Shown in pieces: positions 9,264 through 17,494 of a DNA stretch of 64,000 nt. The notes beneath the pieces were generated by a model. The model saw only the letters and a program-made list of their open reading frames with translations, was not told the origin of the DNA and did not search any database. Source of the stretch: Phycicoccus duodecadis (lineage in GTDB: Bacteria; Actinomycetota; Actinomycetes; Actinomycetales; Dermatophilaceae); NCBI RefSeq assembly GCF_002846495.1, contig NZ_PJNE01000001.1:2790001-2854000 (forward strand), read 5' to 3'. Positions within the stretch are counted from its first letter, which is position 1. Each line of letters begins with the position of its first letter. A program made the translations under genes and the position numbers.

Positions 9264-11152
9264 TCGCGGACCTGGGCGACGAGCTCGGCCCGGCCGGTGG
9301 CCAGCAGGCGCACCGCGTCACCGCTGATCTGACCGACGCCGGGGCCCAGGGCGTCGAGGGCCGAGACCAGGGCCTGGACCGACACCCCGCGGGGGGCGAG
9401 CACGCGGGCCAGCCACGCCAGGTAGTCCAGGAACACCGAGTCGTCGTCGACCAGGGCGGACGCGGCGAGCGAGCTCACGGTGTGAGCGAGGTACTCCTGG
9501 CGCCGGGCCATGCGTACGGGGTCGCCACCCTTCCTGGCCGGCACCCACCGGGGGAGGACCTCCATGGCATCGGCGGCCAGGCGATCCGCGGAGTCGAAGA
9601 GCAGGCGGACGGCCGGGTCGATCAGCACCGGTTCCGGGTTCGGGACAGGAGGAGCCGAGCGCCAGCCGTCGAGGATGACGGCCGCCTCGACCGCGGACGG
9701 GGCCCAGGCATCAGCGCCGAGCCGGTGTGCACGCCGCGCGTTCGCGCCCAACGCCCGACCACCGACGATGACCGGGACGCCCAGGCTGTGGACGAGGTTG
9801 ACGAGCTTGACCACCCCGGGGAAGAACGCCGGCAGGGTGCACGAGACGGCCAGGGCGTCGCAGGTCGAACGACGGAGGAACTCCGCCACGGCCTCGCCCG
9901 GCGCGGAGGCCCCGATGACCTGGGTGCCGATCCCCTCCGCCCGCAGCGAGGTGGCGAACATCTCGGCGGCGAGGGAGTGCCAGTCACCCTCGGGACAGGC
10001 GACCAGCGTCAGCCCGTGGACGTCCTCGCTGCTCTCGCCCGCGAGGGCGTCCAGCACCGCGGTGGTGACGCCGGTGGCCAGGTGCTCGTGCACGGCGGTG
10101 ATCTCGTTGCGCTCCCACCGTTCGCCGATCTGCTGCTGGGCCGTGGCGAGCAGCTCGACCACGCTGCGGTCGGAGCTCATGTGGCGGTCCAGGAGGTCGA
10201 GCACGAGCCGGACCCCGCCGGGGCGGTCACCGCTGAGGGCCGACGCGAGGTAGGGCTCCATCAGGTCGGCGGGCGCCCGCGCCGGAGTGGTCTGGACCGC
10301 CGGAGGTGCCCACACCCACCGGTCGCGCCCGGAACGTTTGGCCTCGTAGAGCGCCGCGTCGGCCCGCTTCATCGCCTCCGCGGGGTCGTTCGAGGACAGG
10401 GCGACGCCGGCGGAGAACGTCACGGGATGGGGTCGCACGTCCGCCCAACTGGTCTGCAGTCGCGACAGGAAGGCATCGGCGTCGCCGCCGGCGGGCAGGA
10501 CCACCACGAACTCCTCACCCCCGTACCGGCCGACGGTGTCGCTCCCGCGGATGGATTCGGCGAGCAGCGCGCCGAAGGCGGCGAGCACCTCGTCGCCGGC
10601 GGCGTGCCCGAGCCCGTCGTTGACCGCCTTGAAGTGGTCGAGGTCGAGCACGATGACCACCTCGGAGGGCATGGTCCTGGCCAGCGAGCGGTCCAGCGTC
10701 GCGCGGTTCGGCAGCCCGGTCAGGCCGTCGACCGAGGCCGACCGCGCGAGTCGCTCCACCCGTCCACCGAGCTCGAGCACCCGTCGGACGTCACGGACGA
10801 ACGGCGGCAGGTACGTGTCGAGCAGGGCCCGTGCCGCCGTCCCCGGCCGGGCCGACGCGACCATAGGGGGACCGTCGTTGAACGAGAGCTCCAGCGGGAT
10901 CCTGGCCTCGTCGAACACCTCGGCCGACACGAGCTCGCCACCCAGGCTGTGCACCAGGTCGGCGACCAGGCGCCTGGCCTCCGCCGGACCCTCCATCCAC
11001 AACAGGCCGCGGGTGGCCTCCAGCAGGGCGCGCGGGACGACGCCGCGGGTCTCGCACACTCCGGTCGGTCCGGTGGCGGGGCGCTCCGTCCCCAGGGTCG
11101 CGCAGTCGGCCATCTGAGCGATGGTGTGGGCCGAGCCCTCTCCGTCCAACAC
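9260..11152 (-). CDS. diguanylate cyclase (GGDEF) with C-terminal cobalamin-binding-like domain
   Basis: 630 residues from GTG 11152, chosen for the GAGGAG 6 bases upstream; an in-frame TTG at 11179 is the alternative. Order: about 130 residues of unknown sensor-like helical region; GGDEF domain (about 140-285) with intact GGEEF and an RGSD inhibitory site five residues before it; a B12 cap-like helix bundle (ITAVHEHLATG); a B12-binding Rossmann fold (about 380-500) with DWHSLA, SCTLP and VGG; then about 110 helical residues. It should synthesise c-di-GMP, possibly gated by B12 and light as in CarH-type sensors. Cofactor binding is inferred from the retained histidine. Confidence 0.85.
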   Translation of the reverse strand: MLDGEGSAHTIAQMADCATLGTERPATGPTGVCETRGVVPRALLEATRGLLWMEGPAEARRLVADLVHSLGGELVSAEVFDEARIPLELSFNDGPPMVASARPGTAARALLDTYLPPFVRDVRRVLELGGRVERLARSASVDGLTGLPNRATLDRSLARTMPSEVVIVLDLDHFKAVNDGLGHAAGDEVLAAFGALLAESIRGSDTVGRYGGEEFVVVLPAGGDADAFLSRLQTSWADVRPHPVTFSAGVALSSNDPAEAMKRADAALYEAKRSGRDRWVWAPPAVQTTPARAPADLMEPYLASALSGDRPGGVRLVLDLLDRHMSSDRSVVELLATAQQQIGERWERNEITAVHEHLATGVTTAVLDALAGESSEDVHGLTLVACPEGDWHSLAAEMFATSLRAEGIGTQVIGASAPGEAVAEFLRRSTCDALAVSCTLPAFFPGVVKLVNLVHSLGVPVIVGGRALGANARRAHRLGADAWAPSAVEAAVILDGWRSAPPVPNPEPVLIDPAVRLLFDSADRLAADAMEVLPRWVPARKGGDPVRMARRQEYLAHTVSSLAASALVDDDSVFLDYLAWLARVLAPRGVSVQALVSALDALGPGVGQISGDAVRLLATGRAELVAQVRD

Positions 11153-11286
11153 TGCGTGCTCCTCGATCCGGTTGGCCAACGTGCGAAAGCGCGTCCTCGC
11201 GGAACAGACGGAGGGGCCGCGAGGCGTCCGGCGGTCGGCGGGTGCCGACCCTGCGTGACCGGCCGCGCGGGCGCGGTCACCTCATG

Positions 11287-11306
11287 CCCCCGAGGGTACT
11301 CGGGGG
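11287..11306. terminator. short GC-rich hairpin
   Basis: Arms CCCCCGAG and CTCGGGGG around a GGTA loop, downstream of the leftward spermidine-synthase-like gene and upstream of the leftward GGDEF gene. There is no T-run, so this is a likely pause or weak terminator only. Confidence 0.4.
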
Positions 11307-11374
11307 GGTGCGCGGCCGGGCCGTCGTCGAGGAAACAGCGACGAACGGCCGATGGGCGGACCCTCCGACGCCGC

Positions 11375-12073
11375 TCAGCGTCGCGGGCGGACGGCCAGGT
11401 ACACGGTGTTGGTCGACTCCCCGCCGGTCAGCGGGTTGGGGAACGGCACGACGTGGGCGTCAGCCTGCTCGAACGCCCCCGCCATCCGCCGGACGACCTC
11501 GGGCTCGGGCGGCTCGTCGGACCAGAGCGCGAAGACGCCGTCGTCGGTGAGCATCCGGCCCAGCCGCGCGAACCCCTCGACGGTGTAGAGGTCGCCGTGG
11601 TCCTCGCGCAGCAGCCAGTCGGGCGCGTGGTCGATGTCGACCAGCACGGCGTCGTAGGTGCGGTCGGCACGACCGGCGCGCACCAGCTCGAAGAAGTCGT
11701 CGCGGACGAGGCGGACCCGCTGGTCGGCGGCCAGCCCGCGGGTGTCGGGCAGCAGGTCGCGCCGGTGCCAGGAGACCACCTGCTCCAGTGCCTCGACCAC
11801 GGTGAGCTCGGCGACGCGGTCGTCCTCGAGGGCGGCGACAGCCGTGTAGCCCAGGCCCAGGCCGCCGACCAGGACCGTCAGCCGGGTGCCCGTCGCCGCC
11901 CGCAGCCCGATGCGTGAGAGCTCCTGCTCCCCTTGGACGAACTGGCTCGACATCAGGTAGTCGTCGCCGAGCTTGACCTCGTAGACGTCGCGGTCGGTGA
12001 CGGGGTCACGGCGCCGGCGGAGGCTGATCTCACCCCACGGCGTCTCGGCCCAGTCGAGCTCCTCGATCCTCAC
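11375..12073 (-). CDS. spermidine synthase-like SAM-dependent methyltransferase-fold protein
   Basis: 232 residues from ATG 12073. The fold is that of spermidine/spermine synthase: SQFVQGEQELSRIGLR, the nucleotide-binding loop VLVGGLGLGYTAVAAL, acidic VVEALEQVV, and DAVLVDIDHAPDWLL with GVFALWSDEPPE. Similar actinobacterial proteins are annotated as spermidine synthases but often lack proof of activity, and the short N-terminus argues for a methyltransferase-like role. No obvious operon partner. Confidence 0.75.
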   Translation of the reverse strand: MRIEELDWAETPWGEISLRRRRDPVTDRDVYEVKLGDDYLMSSQFVQGEQELSRIGLRAATGTRLTVLVGGLGLGYTAVAALEDDRVAELTVVEALEQVVSWHRRDLLPDTRGLAADQRVRLVRDDFFELVRAGRADRTYDAVLVDIDHAPDWLLREDHGDLYTVEGFARLGRMLTDDGVFALWSDEPPEPEVVRRMAGAFEQADAHVVPFPNPLTGGESTNTVYLAVRPRR

Positions 12074-12290
12074 CCACCGAGACTAGTGCCGGCGATCCCG
12101 GCCGGCTCCTCGGCGGCCGCAGCCGGGTCTGCGGCACGGCGTCCCGGACTCCTCGGGGCCGGCGTCGCTCGCGCTCCTGGCCGGGCGTGGGTGCTGCTGG
12201 AGACTTCACCCCCGGTCCCTTCCGTATGTCGTTGACAGACCGTCGAGGTGACGCCCCAGGCGTGGCGCGGTACGTGGCCCGTGGCGCGGA

Positions 12291-12344
12291 AGCTTCCGCG
12301 TCATCGGCGAACGTCCGCGCCGTCACAGTGATGACGCGGAAGCT
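12291..12344. repeat. 15-base perfect inverted repeat
   Basis: Arms AGCTTCCGCGTCATC (12291-12305) and GATGACGCGGAAGCT (12330-12344) are perfectly complementary around 24 bases. The left arm also overlaps a second palindrome. It could be an operator, a transcript hairpin or the remnant of a mobile repeat. Confidence 0.7.
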
Positions 12345-12453
12345 CCTCGCCTCCTCGCGGCTCGACGACCAGCCGGCGCCCGCCCGACGCTGACGACCGG
12401 GTGCGGTGCTCCGGCGGCCCGCGAGAGTACCGCCACGACGCCGCGCCGGCGGC

Positions 12454-12509
12454 ACGCAGAAGTTCTGGTCGCACGCAGCGATTGCTGCGTGCCGCCCGAA
12501 CTTCTGCGT
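12454..12509. repeat. nested double stem-loop
   Basis: Outer arms ACGCAGAAGTTC (12454-12465) and GAACTTCTGCGT (12498-12509) are perfect over 12 bases. Inside, GCACGCAGC (12471-12479) and GCTGCGTGC (12484-12492) pair perfectly around GATT, with 5-base spacers on each side. It lies 28 bases after the end of the leftward DUF1697 gene, so a terminator role is plausible. Confidence 0.7.
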
Positions 12510-12537
12510 CAGCGAACGGTCGCCCTCTGGGAAAGGG

Positions 12538-13071
12538 TCAGGCGGCGTCGAGCTTGGCCACGAGCTTCGTCAGCATCGTGACGTTGCGGCTGGTGCTGCT
12601 CAAGGGGCCGAGGATCCGATCCCAGTGGCGCTTCACCAGCAGGGAGTCGGTCGACGTGCCGGGCATGTGCCAGTGCACCTCGGCGCCGGAGACCACGAGG
12701 GTGTCGAACTCGTTCGAGAGGGCCTGGAGTGCCTTGGCGTCGCTCGCCGACGGGGCCTGCTTGAGGAACGTCACGAAGTGCGTGTCGCCGGGGTGCATCG
12801 GGAAGGGCGTCGCGTCGACGATGGTGCGCAGCTCGGGCGCGGTCCGGACGAAAGTCGTGCACTCGAAACCGAACTCGTTCTCGAACGCCTGCTCCATCGC
12901 GCTCTCGACCGCCGCGCGCGAGCCGGGAGCGTCGACCACGACGTTGCCGCTGTTGACATAGGTCCACACGTCGGCGTACCCGAGGCCTTCGCAGACCGTC
13001 ACCAACCGGCTCATCGGCACCCGCCGCCTGCCGACGTTGACCGCGCGCAGGAACCCGACCCGGACGCTCAT
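12538..13071 (-). CDS. DUF1697 family protein
   Basis: 177 residues from ATG 13071 (MSVRVGFLRAVNVGRRRVPM), the usual start context for DUF1697. Conserved features are LRAVNVG near the N-terminus, YVNSGNVVV at about 45 and the C-terminal stretch LSSTSRNVTMLTKL. The biochemical role of the family is unknown. A single-gene unit, leftward, diverging from the NERD gene by about 115 bases. Confidence 0.88.
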   Translation of the reverse strand: MSVRVGFLRAVNVGRRRVPMSRLVTVCEGLGYADVWTYVNSGNVVVDAPGSRAAVESAMEQAFENEFGFECTTFVRTAPELRTIVDATPFPMHPGDTHFVTFLKQAPSASDAKALQALSNEFDTLVVSGAEVHWHMPGTSTDSLLVKRHWDRILGPLSSTSRNVTMLTKLVAKLDAA

Positions 13072-13186
13072 GCGCGCCACTGTAGGCCCGCGCACGGACA
13101 CGAGCCCGGCGTCGACTCGCTAGACAGACCGCCCGCGATGGGTCGAAACCCCGACAGGGCCGAGGTCCCACCTCTACCCTCTCTTC

Positions 13187-14080
13187 ATGGCCGGGGGACC
13201 TGATGAGAAGCGGATGCAGCTGCGCTACGCCGGAACGTGTCGCGTGTGCGCGGCCGCGCTGCCCGCGCAGGCCGAGGCGATCTACGAACGCTCCACGAAA
13301 ACGGTTCGCTGCGTGGCTCATCCGACGGATGCCGGCGCCTCCTCCACTGTCGAGCCGGTTGCCGCCCCGACGGAAATGCCGCCCTCCTCGGCCCCCGCGA
13401 CGGTCGAAACGGCACCGGCACCGGCCGAGCTCGTCGAGGCCGGGCAGCCCGGGGCATCGGCGCGGCGCGAGTTCGAGCGGCGAAAGGCCAAGCGCGAGGA
13501 GCGCATCCGCACCCAACACCCGAAGCTCGGGGGCCTGATCCTCGCCATCTCCGACGAGCCCCAGTCGACCACGGCCTGGGCCGTCGGGGCGCGCGGCGAG
13601 GAGATGCTCGGCAAGGGACTCGACCGCCTCGCCTCCGACACCGTCCGCGTGCTGCACGACCGTCGCATCCCCCGGACTCGCGCCAACATCGACCATCTCG
13701 CCGTCACGGCCGGCGGCGTGTTCGTCATCGACGCCAAGCGGTACAAGGGGCGGCCGCACCTGCGCGTCGACGGCGGCTTCCTGCGGCCTCGCGTGGAGCG
13801 GCTGTTCATCGGGTCGCGCGACGGCACGAAGCTCGTCGACGGCGTCCTGAAACAGATGGACGTCGTGCGCGGCATCGTCGGCGACGAGGTGCCGGTGCGC
13901 GGCGTCCTCTGCTTCCTGGATGCCGACTGGCCGCTGTTGGGTGGCAGCTTCACCACCCGCGAGGTCGAGTCACTCTGGCCGAAGAAGCTCTACGGACATC
14001 TTCGCGCGGAGGGTCCGCTCGAGGCCGCCGCCATCGACACGCTGCACCGATCCCTGGCTGCGCACCTCCCCGCGTCCTGA
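13187..14080 (+). CDS. NERD domain (nuclease-related) protein
   Basis: 297 residues. The N-terminal 45 residues have a small cysteine cluster (CRVCAAALP...VRCVAH) that could bind zinc. A Pro/Ala-rich linker follows, then a NERD domain (about 110-270) with GARGEEMLGKGLDRL, NIDHLAVTAGGVFVIDAKRYKG (nuclease-like D...DxK) and QMDVVRGIV. NERD proteins are presumed DNA-processing enzymes. The codon third positions look less uniform than in neighbouring housekeeping genes, which hints at an accessory origin. No strong ribosome site is visible before ATG 13187. Confidence 0.82.
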   Translation: MAGGPDEKRMQLRYAGTCRVCAAALPAQAEAIYERSTKTVRCVAHPTDAGASSTVEPVAAPTEMPPSSAPATVETAPAPAELVEAGQPGASARREFERRKAKREERIRTQHPKLGGLILAISDEPQSTTAWAVGARGEEMLGKGLDRLASDTVRVLHDRRIPRTRANIDHLAVTAGGVFVIDAKRYKGRPHLRVDGGFLRPRVERLFIGSRDGTKLVDGVLKQMDVVRGIVGDEVPVRGVLCFLDADWPLLGGSFTTREVESLWPKKLYGHLRAEGPLEAAAIDTLHRSLAAHLPAS

Positions 14081-14116
14081 GCAGAGAGGCCTCGTCGAGA
14101 CACCTCCGAGCCCGGC

Positions 14117-14647
14117 CTACGCGCGACGGTGCTCCGAGCGCAGGATGCCCATCCGCACGATGTCCTCGTACCCGCCTCTGACCCAGGCGTGCTGGCGCTG
14201 GCGGCCTTCGACGACGAAGCCGGCCTTCTCGTAGGCGCGGATCGCCGCGGTGTTCGACGCGATCGCCTGGAGGTGCAGCCGGCGCAGGTTGAGCCGCACG
14301 AAGCCGAACTCGACGAGCAGGACGATCGCGGCCGTGCCGATCCCCCGACCGCGGAAGCTCCGTTCGAGGGTGATCCCGACCTCGGCGTGACGTGCCAGAT
14401 GGTCGACGTCCAACAGGGTCACGATGCCGGTGGCGGCCCCGTCGACGTCCACGACGAAGGACACCGCGTCGCTCCCGTGCTCCACGGTCACCTGCGCGAG
14501 GCGCGCCTCGTACGCCTCTCGCGTCATCGGGCGTGGCGGCCGGGCGCTGCGCTCCTCCCAGGTGTCGAGCTCGGTGGAGAGCCGGAACAGGACGTCCAGG
14601 TCCTCCGGCGTGCGCGAGCGCAGCGTGACGGTGGGTTCGGGCGCCAT
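14117..14647 (-). CDS. GNAT family N-acetyltransferase (RimJ/RimL-like)
   Basis: 176 residues from ATG 14647. Acetyl-CoA binding motif A is RSFRGRGIGTAAIVLLVEFGF, preceded by beta-4 HAEVGITLE. The C-terminal motif AIRAYEKAGFVVEGRQRQHAWVRG is typical of the RimJ/RimL type. The substrate, a protein N-terminus or small molecule, is not deducible. It converges on the NERD gene with a 36-base gap. Confidence 0.88.
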   Translation of the reverse strand: MAPEPTVTLRSRTPEDLDVLFRLSTELDTWEERSARPPRPMTREAYEARLAQVTVEHGSDAVSFVVDVDGAATGIVTLLDVDHLARHAEVGITLERSFRGRGIGTAAIVLLVEFGFVRLNLRRLHLQAIASNTAAIRAYEKAGFVVEGRQRQHAWVRGGYEDIVRMGILRSEHRRA

Positions 14648-14747
14648 ACCGGGACGCTACGGCCCGCCCACGACGGTCGCCACCCACATTCGCCGGCCGT
14701 GGCGGGACGGACCTGCGTTCACCGGTGACCGGGCCAGGAGTTGCGGA

Positions 14748-15431
14748 TCAGGCCCGGGCCGGGTCGACCGCCAGCGGGGCGGTCGCCACCGCGCCGGGCA
14801 CAGACCGACGCCGCAGGAGGGCGGCCGTGGCCGCCACCCAGCCGATGAGTCCCACGACGCCGGCAGCCATCCCGGGGCTGTTGCCGGCGACGACGTCCAC
14901 GAGGGCCGCCAACAGGGCCCACACCGGCACCAGCCGCGCCCGCCAGAGCCCGAACCAGAGCACCAGCTGCCCGAGCATCAGGCCGAGCACGAACAGAAGG
15001 ATGAAGCCGATCAGGAAGGGGGTGTTCTCCGTGGCGGTGGCGACCGCGGACACCTGCGCGGCATCGAGGCCGGCCCGGGCCAGCGCGGCGTAGGAGCCGA
15101 AGTACGCGACCGCGTGGCCGACACTGGCGATCAGGCCGAGCCCGAACAGTGCGCTCCCGACCGCCACCGGTACGCGGCCGCGCCCCATGGCCCGGTCGGG
15201 GAGGGACAGCACCGCCGGCAGCATCAGCACCGTCGCCAGCACGGACAGTGCTCCGGCGGCGAGCCAGGTGATCGGGTGCTGCTGCACGGCGGCCACGATC
15301 GCGTTCGGAGAGCCGGCACCGGTGTCGACCGAGCGCCGGAGGAGATCACCGACACCGAACGCGGCGGCGCCGGCGACGAGACCAACGGGTCCTGCCGTGC
15401 GCGGCGAAGGGGAGAGGAAGGACGTGGACAT
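14748..15431 (-). CDS. integral membrane protein, unknown function
   Basis: 227 residues from ATG 15431, with AAGGAGG seven bases upstream; a longer open frame exists but has no such site. About six hydrophobic helices are spread over the whole length (VGLVAGAAAFGVGD, WLAAGALSVLATVLMLPAVL, ALFGLGLIASVGHAVAYFG, FLIGFILLFVLGLMLGQLVLW, VWALLAALVDVVAG, VGLIGWVAATAALL). It diverges from the histidine kinase at 15593, so it may be a target or a sensory partner of that system. Confidence 0.78.
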   Translation of the reverse strand: MSTSFLSPSPRTAGPVGLVAGAAAFGVGDLLRRSVDTGAGSPNAIVAAVQQHPITWLAAGALSVLATVLMLPAVLSLPDRAMGRGRVPVAVGSALFGLGLIASVGHAVAYFGSYAALARAGLDAAQVSAVATATENTPFLIGFILLFVLGLMLGQLVLWFGLWRARLVPVWALLAALVDVVAGNSPGMAAGVVGLIGWVAATAALLRRRSVPGAVATAPLAVDPARA

Positions 15432-15592
15432 CGGGGCCTCCTTCGGCCTGGAGAAGATGACGCCTCCGAGCCTGGGGTTCGGGCGCCCCGCGCAGCATCC
15501 GGACTGGGGGCGATCCGGGTCCGCCGCAGGGATGACCGCCCCCGTCCTCGGGACGGACCCGCCAGGATCCACCGTGGACCTACGATCCGTGC

Positions 15593-16759
15593 ATGGACGA
15601 GCAGGTGAGGCGGCCGCGACATCGGTGGGCCGGCCCCGGCCAGGTCGCGGGCGCCCCCGTCGTGGACGTCGTCCTCGCCGCCGCGCTGCTGCTCTACACC
15701 CTCGGCGCGATCCTGACGGGGGCGGTGCACGAGGGACCGGTGTGGGTGAGCGTGCCGGTCGCGGTGCTGATGTGTGGCTCGCTGCTCGCCCGCAGCCGGT
15801 GGCCCGTCGCCGCCACGATCGTGGCGGTGGCAGCGGGGGCCGCCCAGGCCGTGGTCGGCCACTCGCCCAGCACGCTGAGCAGCCTGGTCATCTATCTCGT
15901 CCTGGCCTTCACGGTCGGGGCGGAGCGTGAAGAGGGGCCGGCGGTGCTCGGCCTCGTGGCCCTCGTGGGCGGGGTCTGGGTCCAGGAGTGGCTCGACCAC
16001 GGCAGCGACTACCTGTTCATCCTGCTGGTGTACGGCGCGGCGTGGTTGGGCGGGCGGGCCCTGCGGGGATGGCGGTCCCGGGCGACGTACGCCGAACAGC
16101 ACCAGCGCGACCTCGCGCGGCTCGCCGTCGCGGAGGAGCGCGTCCGGATCGCGCGCGAGCTCCACGACGTCGTCGCCAACGGGCTGAGCGTGATCGCGGT
16201 ACAGGCCGACGCCGCCGAGGCCGCTCTCGCCAAGGACCCGGCGCGCGCCGCAGAACCACTGCGGATGATCCGTGCCGCCTCGCGGGCCGCCCTGCAGGAC
16301 ATGCGTCAGATGCTGGGCGTCCTGCGCCCGGCCGGCGACGATGGACTCGGGCCCGAGGACCTTCGCCCTGCTCGTGGCCTGGCTGACCTGCCTGGGCTGG
16401 TCGCGCTGATGCGGGGCGCCGGGCTGCCCCTGACCGCCTCGCTCCCCGACCCCTCCGCCTCGTGTCCCGCGGCCGTGGGCCTGGCGTCGTACCGGATCGC
16501 GCAGGAGGGTCTGACGAACGTGCTCAAGCACGCGGGACCGGTCGCGACGACCCTGGCGGTGCGGGTCACCGACGAGTGGGTCGAGGTGTGCGTCCACAAC
16601 ATCGCGGCCGCGGCGCCCGTGCCCACGGTCGCGCGCGGCGGGACCGGACTCATGGGCGTCCGCGAACGGGTCCACGCGGCGGGCGGCCGGCTCGAGCACG
16701 GCCCCGACCCGGCCGGCGGCTTCCGGTTGTGGGCACGGCTGCCCGGGACACCACGGTGA
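15593..16759 (+). CDS. two-component sensor histidine kinase (HisKA_3 type)
   Basis: 388 residues. Five or so membrane helices occupy residues 25-160, with no large extracellular domain. The dimerisation/phosphoacceptor box is RIARELHDVVANGLSVI (His about 190), followed by the ATP-binding domain with YRIAQEGLTNVLKHAG (N box) and GGTGLMGVRERV (G box). It should autophosphorylate and pass phosphate to the response regulator that starts in a GTGA overlap. The signal is unknown; an intramembrane or cell-envelope cue fits the topology. Confidence 0.92.
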   Translation: MDEQVRRPRHRWAGPGQVAGAPVVDVVLAAALLLYTLGAILTGAVHEGPVWVSVPVAVLMCGSLLARSRWPVAATIVAVAAGAAQAVVGHSPSTLSSLVIYLVLAFTVGAEREEGPAVLGLVALVGGVWVQEWLDHGSDYLFILLVYGAAWLGGRALRGWRSRATYAEQHQRDLARLAVAEERVRIARELHDVVANGLSVIAVQADAAEAALAKDPARAAEPLRMIRAASRAALQDMRQMLGVLRPAGDDGLGPEDLRPARGLADLPGLVALMRGAGLPLTASLPDPSASCPAAVGLASYRIAQEGLTNVLKHAGPVATTLAVRVTDEWVEVCVHNIAAAAPVPTVARGGTGLMGVRERVHAAGGRLEHGPDPAGGFRLWARLPGTPR

Positions 16760-17418
16760 CGGACGTGCTGCGGGTCCTCCTGTGCGACGACCAGGAGATG
16801 GTGCGCGCCGGCTTCCGGCTGATCCTCGACCTCGAGGACGACCTCGAGGTGGTCGGGGAGGCCCCCGACGGCAGCCGCGCTCTCGACCTCGTCGCCCACA
16901 CCTCTCCCGACGTCGTCCTGATGGACGTCCAGATGCCCGTACTCGACGGCATCGAGGCCACCCGCCGCATCGTCGCCGCAGGCTCGGCCGCCCGGGTCCT
17001 GGTCCTCACCACCTTCGACCTCGACGCCTACGTCTACGCGGCGATGAAGGCCGGCGCCAGTGGTTTCCTGCTCAAGGACGCTCCCCGCGAACAGCTCGTC
17101 GCCGCCGTGCGGATGGTGGCCCGCGGCGACGCGCTGCTCGCGCCGGCGGTCACCCGACGGCTGATCGAGGCCTACGTCAGACAGCCCCCGCCGGAGACCG
17201 GCGTGCCGGCGGCGCTGGAGTGCCTCAGCGAGCGCGAACGCGAGGTCCTGCGGCACGTCGCGCGCGGTCAGTCCAACGCGGAGATCGCCGCGGACCTCTT
17301 CCTGGGCGAGGCGACCGTGAAGACGCACGTGGCGCGGGTGCTCGCCAAGCTCGGCCTCCGTGACCGGGTCCAGGCCGCCGTCCTGGCCTACGAGACGGGG
17401 TTCGTCCGCCCCGGCTGA
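16756..17418 (+). CDS. NarL/LuxR-type response regulator
   Basis: 220 residues from GTG 16756, overlapping the kinase stop by 4 bases. The receiver domain has the acidic pair CDDQEMVRAGF, the phospho-acceptor in DVVLMDVQMP (Asp about 56) and Lys in FLLKDAP. The LuxR helix-turn-helix is at about 150-210: LSEREREVLRHVARGQSNAEIA and TVKTHVARVLAKLGLRDR. It is the cognate partner of the upstream kinase. The divergent membrane protein at 14748 is a candidate target. Confidence 0.93.
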   Translation: MTDVLRVLLCDDQEMVRAGFRLILDLEDDLEVVGEAPDGSRALDLVAHTSPDVVLMDVQMPVLDGIEATRRIVAAGSAARVLVLTTFDLDAYVYAAMKAGASGFLLKDAPREQLVAAVRMVARGDALLAPAVTRRLIEAYVRQPPPETGVPAALECLSEREREVLRHVARGQSNAEIAADLFLGEATVKTHVARVLAKLGLRDRVQAAVLAYETGFVRPG

Positions 17419-17439
17419 CCGCGGCCCGTGATCTTCGAC

Positions 17440-17473
17440 ATGCATGGTGGTGCAGATTTGCACTGGTGTGCAT
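17440..17473. promoter_or_regulatory. nested palindromic operator upstream of TetR gene
   Basis: Two inverted repeats share one centre: inner GTGCA-GATT-TGCAC (17450-17463) and outer ATGCA (17440-17444) with TGCAT (17469-17473). The site ends 21 bases before the tetR start, the usual place for an autorepressor operator. The downstream MmpL gene would be controlled with it. Confidence 0.65.
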
Positions 17474-17494
17474 CTACGTCCTACCCTCGATGCC

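Larger units (their letters stand above)
12074..12537. other. 464-base gene-free stretch rich in inverted repeats
   Basis: No convincing gene: short open frames lack ribosome sites and family features. It holds two strong dyads listed separately (12291-12344 and 12454-12509) and a small HindIII-like palindrome GCGGAAGCTTCCGC at 12287-12300. Base composition is slightly less GC-skewed than the flanks. It separates the spermidine-synthase-like gene from the DUF1697 gene, both leftward. Confidence 0.6.

Noticed and set aside
9011..11917. 968-codon open frame on the plus strand
   Set aside because: It is antisense to the GGDEF gene, with His/Gly/Arg-rich composition and no domain. It is a shadow frame caused by high GC.
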